Assembly (NCBI GenBank): GCA_020343575.1
Contig: CP070801.1
Coordinates: forward strand, 969,388-984,077
Reading direction: 5' to 3'
Length of the DNA: 14,690 nt
Origin: Candidatus Aenigmatarchaeota archaeon
Lineage (GTDB): Archaea > Aenigmatarchaeota > Aenigmatarchaeia > QMZP01
This document shows positions 1-6,356 of this stretch, one piece after another; the stretch's first letter is position 1, and each line of letters begins with the position of its first letter. A program made the position numbers and the translations under genes. The notes under the pieces are model-generated. The model saw only the letters and a list, made by a program, of their open reading frames with translations, was not told the origin of the DNA and searched no databases.

Positions 1-761
1 CTGCTGTACAGAGGAGAATATACGAGGCACTGGACTGGGATTCGCCAGTAACCATAAACTTCGGAATGATCTATCTGCCAGGAGAGAAACTCCACACAAG
101 GGACGTTGTTGAGAGGATAAAATCAGGGAAGATATCTGGTTGGGATGACCCGAGTCTTCCAACAGTCAGGGCCTTGCTGAGGAGGGGGTTCAGTCCAGAG
201 GCCTTCAGGCTTTTCGCAATGCAGTGCAGCCTGACAAAACATGATATCAATATAGAGTGGGAAACCCTGTACGGAATCAACAGGAAGGTTATCGACCCCG
301 AGGCTGAGAGGTACAGGGTTGTGATCGATCCTGTGGAAATAGATGTGAGTGGTTGCATAAAGGAACTTGGGGTTGGAAAAACCGTTTCTGTTCAGAAGCA
401 TCCGGACAGGAGAGATACAAGGGAGATACATGTTACATCAAAAATCCATATATCCAGACAGGATTTCAGGAAATTCTCAGGAAAGGAGGTAAGGCTTCTA
501 GATTTGTTCAATGTCAAACTTGGGAAGAAACCCAAACCCAGCAAATCCCAGGAAATCAGTGAGAAAATCCAGAAACTGCAATGGGTCCCGGAGAAGGGAA
601 TCCTGGTTAAGATAGTGAAACCCGATGGGATTCTGGAGGGAATTGGAGAACCCGCCATGAAAAACCTGAAGGTAGGAGACGTAATTCAGATGCTAAGGAT
701 AGGCTTCGGGAGGGTTGATAAGAAAACGAAGGGAATACAGATGGTGTTTGCTCATAAGTGA
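1..761 (+). CDS. gltX: Glutamyl-tRNA synthetase, archaeal type (3' part, truncated by window edge)
   Basis: This cytoplasmic enzyme charges tRNA-Glu with glutamate. The reading frame is open from base 3, before the first ATG at 66, so the gene starts outside the window. About 252 C-terminal residues are present out of the roughly 550 usual for archaeal GluRS. Visible hallmarks are the stretch RRIYEALDWDSP, the end of the catalytic domain around GEKLHTRDVVERI (the region of the KMSKS-like loop), the family signature GKISGWDDPSLPTVRALLRRG, and then ETLYGINRKVIDPEAERY. The last ~150 residues form the beta-barrel anticodon-binding region typical of archaeal/eukaryotic GlnRS-like enzymes, not the bacterial alpha-helical one. 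In some archaea this non-discriminating type also charges tRNA-Gln precursors; that is family knowledge, not shown here. The stop overlaps the end of the opposing small gene by 10 bp. Confidence 0.93.
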   Translation, partial: AVQRRIYEALDWDSPVTINFGMIYLPGEKLHTRDVVERIKSGKISGWDDPSLPTVRALLRRGFSPEAFRLFAMQCSLTKHDINIEWETLYGINRKVIDPEAERYRVVIDPVEIDVSGCIKELGVGKTVSVQKHPDRRDTREIHVTSKIHISRQDFRKFSGKEVRLLDLFNVKLGKKPKPSKSQEISEKIQKLQWVPEKGILVKIVKPDGILEGIGEPAMKNLKVGDVIQMLRIGFGRVDKKTKGIQMVFAHK

Positions 762-997
762 GTTCGATACTTTGTTGGTTTTAGGCCCAGTGCGCTATTC
801 AATTGCTTGCTTTTGAATGTATTTGAACCGCTTGTGGGGTTGGATATTAGTGCCATCTTTCTGGAGAATTCCCTTATCCACTCTGCACATTCACCAGGAC
901 AATACGGTTCCTTTTTTATATATACAGCTGAAGCTGCAGGAATCTCTTTGTTACAAGCAGGTCTCACACACCTCACGGTGCCGTTTTTATCGCTCAT
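752..997 (-). CDS. Small treble-clef-like zinc-binding protein (81 aa), function unknown
   Basis: I do not recognise a named family. The N-terminal half carries a four-cysteine knuckle pattern, C-x4-C-x17-C-x3-C (residues 10-37: CVRPAC, then YCPGEC followed by W). An Ile-Pro after the second cysteine and a Tyr before the third resemble short archaeal treble-clef or FCS-type zinc fingers. The remaining ~35 residues are polar and probably disordered. The ATG at 997 is supported by a TATA element (TTATAAAT, about 1021-1029) centred 28 bp upstream, which would give a leaderless mRNA. It lies downstream of the FlaJ-like gene on the same strand (66 bp gap) and ends convergently with gltX, overlapping by 10 bp. 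Two open frames exist on the opposite strand but show no recognisable protein. A role in binding RNA, DNA or protein is inference. Confidence 0.7.
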   Translation of the reverse strand: MSDKNGTVRCVRPACNKEIPAASAVYIKKEPYCPGECAEWIREFSRKMALISNPTSGSNTFKSKQLNSALGLKPTKYRTHL

Positions 998-1014
998 GGG
1001 AATTAGATTTTGAT

Positions 1015-1040
1015 CTTAGTATTTATAAGTTAATACTGAG
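1015..1040. repeat. Imperfect inverted repeat enclosing a TATA box
   Basis: The arms CTTAGTATT (1015-1023) and AATACTGAG (1032-1040) pair over nine positions with one T-G mismatch around an 8-nt centre holding the TATA element of the small zinc gene. It could be an operator, or a hairpin in the 3' trailer of the FlaJ-like gene. It could also be chance in AT-rich DNA. Confidence 0.4.
1021..1029 (-). promoter_or_regulatory. TATA box for the small zinc-protein gene
   Basis: Read on the minus strand, CTTATAAAT is centred about 28 bp before the ATG at 997. That is the archaeal TATA-to-start spacing, so the transcript should begin at or very near the start codon. Confidence 0.55.
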
Positions 1041-1063
1041 AGAGAAACCTGCTAAATCTATCG

Positions 1064-3163
1064 CTAGCTTATTATTCCCAGGCCTGAAAGCGCGTTCTCG
1101 ATGAGTTCTCCGAACAGTGAGCTCGAGAACATCGCAACAAGGAAGTAAATTATCAACGCCACCACAAGTATTTTGCCTATTGAGTACCACTGGGTTACCT
1201 TGTTTTCGCCATGCATTATCCTTGTGGTGAATATGCCGAGGATTATCACAACTTCCAAGAGATAGATTCCTACAACGAACTGGAACATCTCAGGCGACGT
1301 GGAGCTTTCCATGTTGCCAAAGATACCTGATATACTTTCAAGCCCCATCGCTGTCCCGAAACCTGCTCCCTCCAGATACTCACCCAGGGTTGCCAGAACC
1401 TTGACTATTATGTCAGTCATGGAGACTATCAGTCCGGTGATGAGGGGTGTTAGGAAGTATGCCTGGAACTTCATTGAGGACGCTGTCTCAGAGAGCAGTT
1501 CCCTTATGTATTCCTGCGTCTCCCTGACATTCTTGAGGTATCTTGCAATCCTGAGCATGGACTCCGAGGCGTATTGAACGCCTGTTTTCGCAGTATCAAC
1601 TATCACGTACATGATGTTTCTTATCAGCTTGGATGGATAATACCTGAGGGCTCCCCACTTCTTGTTAAACAAGGCCTCCTCAAAGGTCATACCCAGGTTC
1701 CGGATATTCCTGAGCGTCAACCTAAACAGGTCGGCGATCTTCAGGTCCTTCACATCATCTATTGATTTTTGTATCGCAAGCTCTGTTGGGGTTCCACCTG
1801 AGATTCTGTTGCCCAACTGGAAAAGGGCGAGCTCGAAATCCCCCTCAGTGCTCTGAATATCGCTCTGCATCCTTGACCTCTGGAAATTGGAAAGAAGGAA
1901 ATAGGTTGCAAGAGATAAACCAACACCTAATATTATCATTAGGGAATAGAGAAGTGAGTATATGCTGTGATCGCCTTTGATGCCTGAAAATATAAGATCT
2001 GGGCTCTGGGCAAAGAAAATCACAGGGTATGCAACTAATATTATCAAAACCAGTAATGCTATGGGTAGAGCAGGGAATGACCTACCAGCTATGGAAAAGC
2101 TTCCCTCTTTTGTAATATCTGGGTGGGTTGATATATCAACCTGGGAGAAGGTTACTGGCCTTTTGCTCAGAGTGTAGTTTATGAACCAGAGGATTAGGAT
2201 GGGTAGCACAACATCGTAGCCTATGATGAAGTGAACAGGACTCACCAGGTCTGACATGAAAACAGCTGCCAGTGGCGCCATAATTGTTCCCAGTATTGGC
2301 AAAACGATACCCATCATGTGTATAATCATAACAGGCATTCTCATCTCCTGTGCATAGTGTTTCATTCTCGTTTTTGTACCGCTCAGTATGACATCCAAGG
2401 CCTCGTCCAAAACTATCCTTGCCCTGTCTGGGGTGTGGCTCTGGGAATCCCTTATGAGCCTCAGGGCCTCTGCAAACTCCTCATTCTCTGGCTTCCATTT
2501 GGCTATGTAATCCATCAGAGCGTCAGAAGCCGAGTAATACTTCCTCATCTCTATGTCCCACAGAAGCCGACGCATATCCCATGCAAGCTCACCAGAAACG
2601 TTGGCTGCTGAAAACCTCAGTGCTTTCTCAAGGTTCGGTGACGCCCTCATGGATATGACCATGTAGAGGACAGCGATAACAACCTGTGACGAGGCCTTCA
2701 CCCGGATGGATTTTACCATAGTCTTGGGGTAGGTGAAGAAGTAGTATCCAAGCAAAACCCCAAGCATTATTATCGCTATACCTATTGTTATCAGGTTCAT
2801 TGTTAGGGTTCCCAGGATTACCTGGCTTAACAGGAATACCATCGCTATGATTACAAAAATAAGAGCAGTGCTGACGAAAAGGGACATCACGGAATCCGGG
2901 GTTATTTTCATTCCGGTAAAAGCGATAGCGTTCTCCAGATCCTGCCTGCTCTTTTTGTCAGGGCTGATTTTTATGAATTTCTCAGCAGCTATCGCAAATC
3001 TTTCGTACCAGTTTGTTTTTTTCTTCTCCTGTTTCTTGAAGAGTCTGTATTCCCTGGAGGTTAGTATGAGTTTCCTTTTACTCGGGGGCAGGTAAATCCT
3101 CCTGCGCCTGATGGGAATTTTTCGCCTCTTCTTTTTGGGTTTCTTGCCACCAAAAATCGCCAT
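1064..3163 (-). CDS. FlaJ/TadC-like type II secretion F-domain membrane protein
   Basis: This is a polytopic membrane platform protein of the kind that anchors the assembly ATPase of archaeal type IV pili, archaella or related secretion systems. The 699 residues open with a strongly basic cytoplasmic segment (residues 7-50, rich in K and R). Hydrophobic helices follow near 95-118 and 121-144, then a first F-domain (about 160-305, closing with a hydrophobic segment at 277-304). More membrane helices lie near 316-330, 363-385 and 400-425. A second F-domain (about 440-610) contains GNRISGGTPTELAIQKS, and two C-terminal helices lie near 635-655 and 668-692. The doubled F-domain and length match archaeal FlaJ/TadC-like proteins. 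No GspE/FlaI-type ATPase, prepilin or prepilin peptidase is in the window, so the partner must be elsewhere. It is divergent from cysS. The specific system served is unknown. Confidence 0.85.
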   Translation of the reverse strand: MAIFGGKKPKKKRRKIPIRRRRIYLPPSKRKLILTSREYRLFKKQEKKKTNWYERFAIAAEKFIKISPDKKSRQDLENAIAFTGMKITPDSVMSLFVSTALIFVIIAMVFLLSQVILGTLTMNLITIGIAIIMLGVLLGYYFFTYPKTMVKSIRVKASSQVVIAVLYMVISMRASPNLEKALRFSAANVSGELAWDMRRLLWDIEMRKYYSASDALMDYIAKWKPENEEFAEALRLIRDSQSHTPDRARIVLDEALDVILSGTKTRMKHYAQEMRMPVMIIHMMGIVLPILGTIMAPLAAVFMSDLVSPVHFIIGYDVVLPILILWFINYTLSKRPVTFSQVDISTHPDITKEGSFSIAGRSFPALPIALLVLIILVAYPVIFFAQSPDLIFSGIKGDHSIYSLLYSLMIILGVGLSLATYFLLSNFQRSRMQSDIQSTEGDFELALFQLGNRISGGTPTELAIQKSIDDVKDLKIADLFRLTLRNIRNLGMTFEEALFNKKWGALRYYPSKLIRNIMYVIVDTAKTGVQYASESMLRIARYLKNVRETQEYIRELLSETASSMKFQAYFLTPLITGLIVSMTDIIVKVLATLGEYLEGAGFGTAMGLESISGIFGNMESSTSPEMFQFVVGIYLLEVVIILGIFTTRIMHGENKVTQWYSIGKILVVALIIYFLVAMFSSSLFGELIENALSGLGIIS

Positions 3164-3226
3164 ATTTAATATTGTTTGAGCGGCTTATAATTATTTTAAA
3201 TAAAGCTTCATAGATATTAAACAGTG
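3164..3226. promoter_or_regulatory. Divergent promoter region between the FlaJ-like gene and cysS
   Basis: This 63-bp AT-rich spacer separates two outward-facing genes. TTTTAAATA (3194-3202) reads as a TATA element in both directions. On the plus strand its centre is about 26-29 bp before the GTG at 3224 and ATG at 3227 of cysS. On the minus strand it is about 35 bp before the FlaJ-like ATG at 3163, with AATTATAAG (3183-3191) as an alternative. Both genes therefore probably have very short leaders. Confidence 0.5.
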
Positions 3227-4714
3227 ATGTCCATGGTTTTGAAGTTCTACAACACCCTGAGCAATAAGAAGGAGGTTTTCAAGCCACTCAAAAAGGGAGT
3301 GGTGAGTATGTACAACTGTGGTCCCACTGTTTATGATTACGCGCACATAGGAAACTTCCGTGCGTATATCTTTGCTGATGTACTTAGAAGGTATCTGGAG
3401 TATAAGGGATTCAAAGTCAAGCAGGTTATGAACATAACCGATGTTGGGCATATGACAGTAGATGAGGAGGCTGACGGAAAGGGTGAAGACAAAATCGAGA
3501 TGAAGGCAAAGGAGGAGAAGAAGGACCCATTTCAGATAGCAAAGGAGTACGAAAAGGCGTTCTTCGAGGACATCAAAAAGCTGAACATAAAGAAAGCGAT
3601 GAAGTATCCAAGAGCAACAGATCATATAAAGGAAATGATCAGGACAATAGAAACCCTGATAAAGAAGGGTTGCGCCTACGAAGCTAATGGCTCTGTTTAC
3701 TATGACATAACAAGATTCAAGGATTACGGGAAGCTTTCCGGAAACACCGTAGATAAACTAAAGGCAGGTAAGAGGATAGACGTTATTCGTGAGAAAAGGA
3801 ACTGGTTCGATTTCGCGCTGTGGAAGAAAGACCCGAAACACATAATGCAGTGGGACTCCCCATGGGGAAGGGGGTTCCCGGGATGGCACATCGAATGCTC
3901 TGTAATGGGCATGAAGTACCTGGGGGATACCCTTGATATACATACAGGTGGTGAGGACAACATCTTCCCTCATCATGAATGCGAGATCGCCCAGGCAGAG
4001 GGATCAACTGGAAAGAGATTCGTGCGTTACTGGTTGCACACAAGGCATCTTCTTGTTAACGGGGAGAAAATGTCCAAATCCAAGGGAAACTTCTACACCC
4101 TTAGGGACCTTCTTGAGAAGGGTTATGATCCGAAGGCGATAAGGTATCTACTGTTGTCCGGGCATTACAGGATCAGGCTGAACTTCACAGAAGAGGGACT
4201 GAAGTCCGCAGAGGAGACAGTAAGAAGGTTCCAGGATTTTGTTTCCAGTCTGAAGGGAGCAAAGCAGAAGGGAAAACCCAATCCCAAGGTCAAAAAACTC
4301 GTTAAGAATGTAAAGAAGGATTTTGAGGAGGCGATGGGTGACGATCTGAACATATCGCTAGCGCTGGGAAAGGTGTTCGATTTCGTGAGGGAAATTAACA
4401 AGGTGATTTCCAGCGGGATTGGGAATAAGGATGCGAAACTTGCGTACGAAACCATGCTGGGATTTGATAAGGTTCTCGGACTGAAGTTGGACGAGGTAAG
4501 GTTTATTAAGTTGTATGTTGGAGAGAAGTTAAAATTCAAAGATAGTGTAAGTTTCCTTAAGCTTCCAAAAGAGGTAGAAAAACTAATCGAAAAGAGGGAA
4601 AAGTTAAGGAAGGAGAAGAAATGGAAAGAAGCGGATGATATAAGGAACAAAATCAGGAAAATGGGTTACATTCTTGAGGACACAGAGACAGGAGTCAGGG
4701 TAAAGAAGGCCTAG
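3227..4714 (+). CDS. cysS: Cysteinyl-tRNA synthetase
   Basis: This class I aminoacyl-tRNA synthetase attaches cysteine to tRNA-Cys using ATP in the cytoplasm. The 495 residues cover the full family length. The zinc- and substrate-binding cysteine lies in MYNCGPTVYDYAHIGN (C about 31), where HIGN is the HIGH motif. Further zinc ligands are in GWHIECSVM and in the HHECE segment, and the KMSKS loop is intact in GEKMSKSKGN (about 281-285). The DALR-like helical anticodon region and a lysine-rich C-terminal segment (REKLRKEKKWKEADDIRNKI) close the protein. The start is uncertain. A GTG at 3224, ATG at 3227 and ATG at 3233 are all in frame. The TATA spacing favours 3224/3227, while family alignment (MVLKFYNTLS) would fit 3233. 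The gene is followed by oligo-T tracts. Possession of CysRS means the cell need not rely on the SepRS/SepCysS route. Confidence 0.95.
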   Translation: MSMVLKFYNTLSNKKEVFKPLKKGVVSMYNCGPTVYDYAHIGNFRAYIFADVLRRYLEYKGFKVKQVMNITDVGHMTVDEEADGKGEDKIEMKAKEEKKDPFQIAKEYEKAFFEDIKKLNIKKAMKYPRATDHIKEMIRTIETLIKKGCAYEANGSVYYDITRFKDYGKLSGNTVDKLKAGKRIDVIREKRNWFDFALWKKDPKHIMQWDSPWGRGFPGWHIECSVMGMKYLGDTLDIHTGGEDNIFPHHECEIAQAEGSTGKRFVRYWLHTRHLLVNGEKMSKSKGNFYTLRDLLEKGYDPKAIRYLLLSGHYRIRLNFTEEGLKSAEETVRRFQDFVSSLKGAKQKGKPNPKVKKLVKNVKKDFEEAMGDDLNISLALGKVFDFVREINKVISSGIGNKDAKLAYETMLGFDKVLGLKLDEVRFIKLYVGEKLKFKDSVSFLKLPKEVEKLIEKREKLRKEKKWKEADDIRNKIRKMGYILEDTETGVRVKKA

Positions 4715-4748
4715 TTTTTTTAAAAATTGCTGCTTTTTTGGGTTTTTG
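4715..4748 (+). terminator. Oligo-T archaeal terminator after cysS
   Basis: Immediately after the cysS stop there are three T-runs: eight Ts at about 4715-4722 region, then TTTTTT and TTTTT before 4750. Archaeal RNA polymerase terminates at such U-tracts without needing a hairpin. The spacing before the next TATA element suits separate transcription of the downstream gene. Confidence 0.5.
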
Positions 4749-4763
4749 GTGTGATTTAAAGAA

Positions 4764-4795
4764 TTTAAAATTTTGCATCAAGAACTCATTGGTGG
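4764..4795 (+). promoter_or_regulatory. TATA element and GGTGG ribosome-binding site of the 211-aa gene
   Basis: TTTAAAATT (about 4764-4772) is centred ~32 bp before the ATG at 4800. GGTGG (4791-4795) sits 4 nt before that ATG. Together they support this start and an independent transcript after the cysS terminator. Confidence 0.45.
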
Positions 4796-4799
4796 TTAA

Positions 4800-5435
4800 A
4801 TGAATGAGACAATCGAAATTATAGCACCATCATATAAGGCAGCAAAAGAACTTTACGGTTTGGGCACACATGATACTAATAAATATGGAATTTGCCTGGA
4901 TGATTCTCAACTTCTTGAACTTGGGGTTAAATATGTAGATTTTAATCAAAACGGATCCAGGAAGGATGCTGAGAAAATAGCATTCAGTCTTTTATATAGG
5001 GGGAATTTTGATGCTGCAAACGAAATTTTCAATAAACTGGAATTCAGACCAAAGGAAATAATAAGCCAGCTTGATGACCTTTACAGATTCACTGGGAACG
5101 AGAAATATCTTAGAATCAAGGTGTTCTATGAATCGAATATTTTCGAGGTGTTTAAGGAAGATGTTTTAGGTGATTATGTAGAGGCTATGAAGAATCTAGG
5201 AGGAAAACTATCAGAACTGAATCGCGATATTATGAGGTTAAGTGAAAGTGATATGTGTGATGAGATTGAGATGAAGAATCTTAAAAATCGTAGTGAAGAT
5301 TTAGATTTCAAGGTTCAATTCGCTAAATCTAATTATCATGGAAGAATGGTAGACCTTGAGAGAAGTTTTAATTTTAGCTCAGAACCTAAACCGAGAGTAG
5401 GGTTCTTAAAAAGGATTTTCTCGAGAAAGAGATAA
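4800..5435 (+). CDS. Hypothetical protein, helical with possible TPR-like hairpins and coiled coil (211 aa)
   Basis: I do not recognise the family. The protein is soluble and highly charged, with no signal peptide or membrane segment. Residues ~54-105 (RKDAEKIAFSLLYRGNFDAA and following) look like paired amphipathic helices in the style of a TPR-type hairpin: a basic start, an R-G-N-F-D-A-A turn, then a second helix. Residues ~125-195 are rich in E, K, L and D and probably form a coiled coil (KNLGGKLSELNRDIMRLSES, then a similar second helix). The C-terminus is a basic tail ending GFLKRIFSRKR. Its coding sequence is visibly more AT-rich than cysS before it and the MBL gene after it, which may mean later acquisition or just low constraint. 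The promoter, GGTGG site and uninterrupted 211 codons make a real gene likely. A scaffold or adaptor role is a guess only. Confidence 0.8.
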   Translation: MNETIEIIAPSYKAAKELYGLGTHDTNKYGICLDDSQLLELGVKYVDFNQNGSRKDAEKIAFSLLYRGNFDAANEIFNKLEFRPKEIISQLDDLYRFTGNEKYLRIKVFYESNIFEVFKEDVLGDYVEAMKNLGGKLSELNRDIMRLSESDMCDEIEMKNLKNRSEDLDFKVQFAKSNYHGRMVDLERSFNFSSEPKPRVGFLKRIFSRKR

Positions 5436-5467
5436 GTCAATTGGCTAATTTTATATAACGAATTATC

Positions 5468-5476
5468 TATATATTA
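5468..5476 (+). promoter_or_regulatory. TATA box of the MBL-fold gene
   Basis: TATATATTA is centred about 28 bp before the ATG at 5500. This supports that ATG over the internal ATG at 5515 and suggests a leaderless transcript. Confidence 0.5.
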
Positions 5477-5499
5477 TTCCGTAGTGTTGAAAAGTTGGG

Positions 5500-6348
5500 A
5501 TGAAAAGTGGGAAGATGGTAAAGATAACGTTTCTTGGAACCGGTGGTGGAAGAGTAGTTGTAATCAACCAGTTGAGAGCTACCGGGGGCTGGATCCTAGA
5601 AATGGATGACCAGATGTTTCATATAGATCCTGGTCCTGGTGCACTGGCTAGGGCAAGGGAATATGGGGTTCCCTTGAGAAAGGTTACAGGGATTATTATT
5701 TCCCACCCACACCCTGATCACTACGCAGATGCTGAGATGGTCGTTGAGGCAATGACCATTGGGGTAAATAAAAAGAGAGGAGTCATAATAGGGGGCAAGA
5801 ATGTAATTAAGGGAGGGGAGAAACATCGAGCTGTTTTTTCACCCTACCATTTAAACGCTGTGGAGAGATATGAGATTCTAGAACCCGGTAAGGAGACAAA
5901 AACTAGTAACATCAAGATAAGAGCAACGCCGGTCAAGCATGGAGATTCTGAGGGAGTGGGGTTTGTTTTTGAGGGGGAGAGAAACAGGATAGGTTATACC
6001 TCTGATGGTGAATATTTCGATGGTCAAGAAAAGTATTTCACAAACTGTGATGTTTTGGTGATAAACTGCCTTAGGCCGAGGGGGGATAGCTGGCCTGAGC
6101 ACATGGACTCTGAGCAGGCTAAGGAGTTGATTGTCAAGACCAGACCAAAGGCCGCTGTGTTAAAGCATTTTGGAACTAAAATGCTGCGCGGTGTCGCGGA
6201 GAAGGAGGCAGCGTGGATAGAAAAGGAGACAGGAATCAGAACAATAGCTGCAAGGGACGGGATGGTGCTGGAAATAAAGAATGAGAAAATAGAGATCAGT
6301 AAATCTGGCGGAAAAGGAGGGGGTAGTCTAGAGGGGTTTCTGAAATAA
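5500..6348 (+). CDS. Metallo-beta-lactamase-fold hydrolase
   Basis: This is a dinuclear-metal hydrolase of the MBL superfamily, likely cytoplasmic. The 282-residue protein opens with a beta-strand and glycine turn, VKITFLGTGGGR. The metal-binding motif HPHPDH gives H69, H71, D73 and H74. Later ligands are probably H147 (VKHGD), D169 (YTSDGEYFD) and H223 (LKHFG). All expected metal ligands are present, so it should be catalytically competent. The general look (single-domain, LGTGGGR start, TSDGEY) is closer to RNase Z/PhnP-like phosphodiesterases than to true beta-lactamases, but the exocyclic loop that marks RNase Z is not obvious, so the substrate is unassigned. An in-frame ATG at 5515 (MVKITFLG) would also give a whole domain. 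A glycine-rich tail (SGGKGGGS) ends the protein. It converges on the MopE-like gene with an 8-bp gap. Confidence 0.87.
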   Translation: MKSGKMVKITFLGTGGGRVVVINQLRATGGWILEMDDQMFHIDPGPGALARAREYGVPLRKVTGIIISHPHPDHYADAEMVVEAMTIGVNKKRGVIIGGKNVIKGGEKHRAVFSPYHLNAVERYEILEPGKETKTSNIKIRATPVKHGDSEGVGFVFEGERNRIGYTSDGEYFDGQEKYFTNCDVLVINCLRPRGDSWPEHMDSEQAKELIVKTRPKAAVLKHFGTKMLRGVAEKEAAWIEKETGIRTIAARDGMVLEIKNEKIEISKSGGKGGGSLEGFLK

Positions 6349-6356
6349 TCTAAAAA

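Noticed and set aside
3165..3221. Symmetric TTTAATAT ... ATATTAAA arms flanking the divergent promoter
   Set aside because: The arms are 8-bp, made only of A and T, about 40 bp apart in very AT-rich DNA. Chance is an adequate explanation.
3191..3625. 144-codon minus-strand frame across the cysS start and the divergent promoter
   Set aside because: It overlaps the conserved N-terminus of cysS, including HIGN, and would run through the divergent promoter. The sequence is compositionally a shadow.
4165..4650. 161-codon open frame on the minus strand inside cysS
   Set aside because: It is antisense to an intact, motif-complete cysS, and its translation is S/F/L-rich low complexity, the usual shadow of a lysine/glutamate-rich coding strand.
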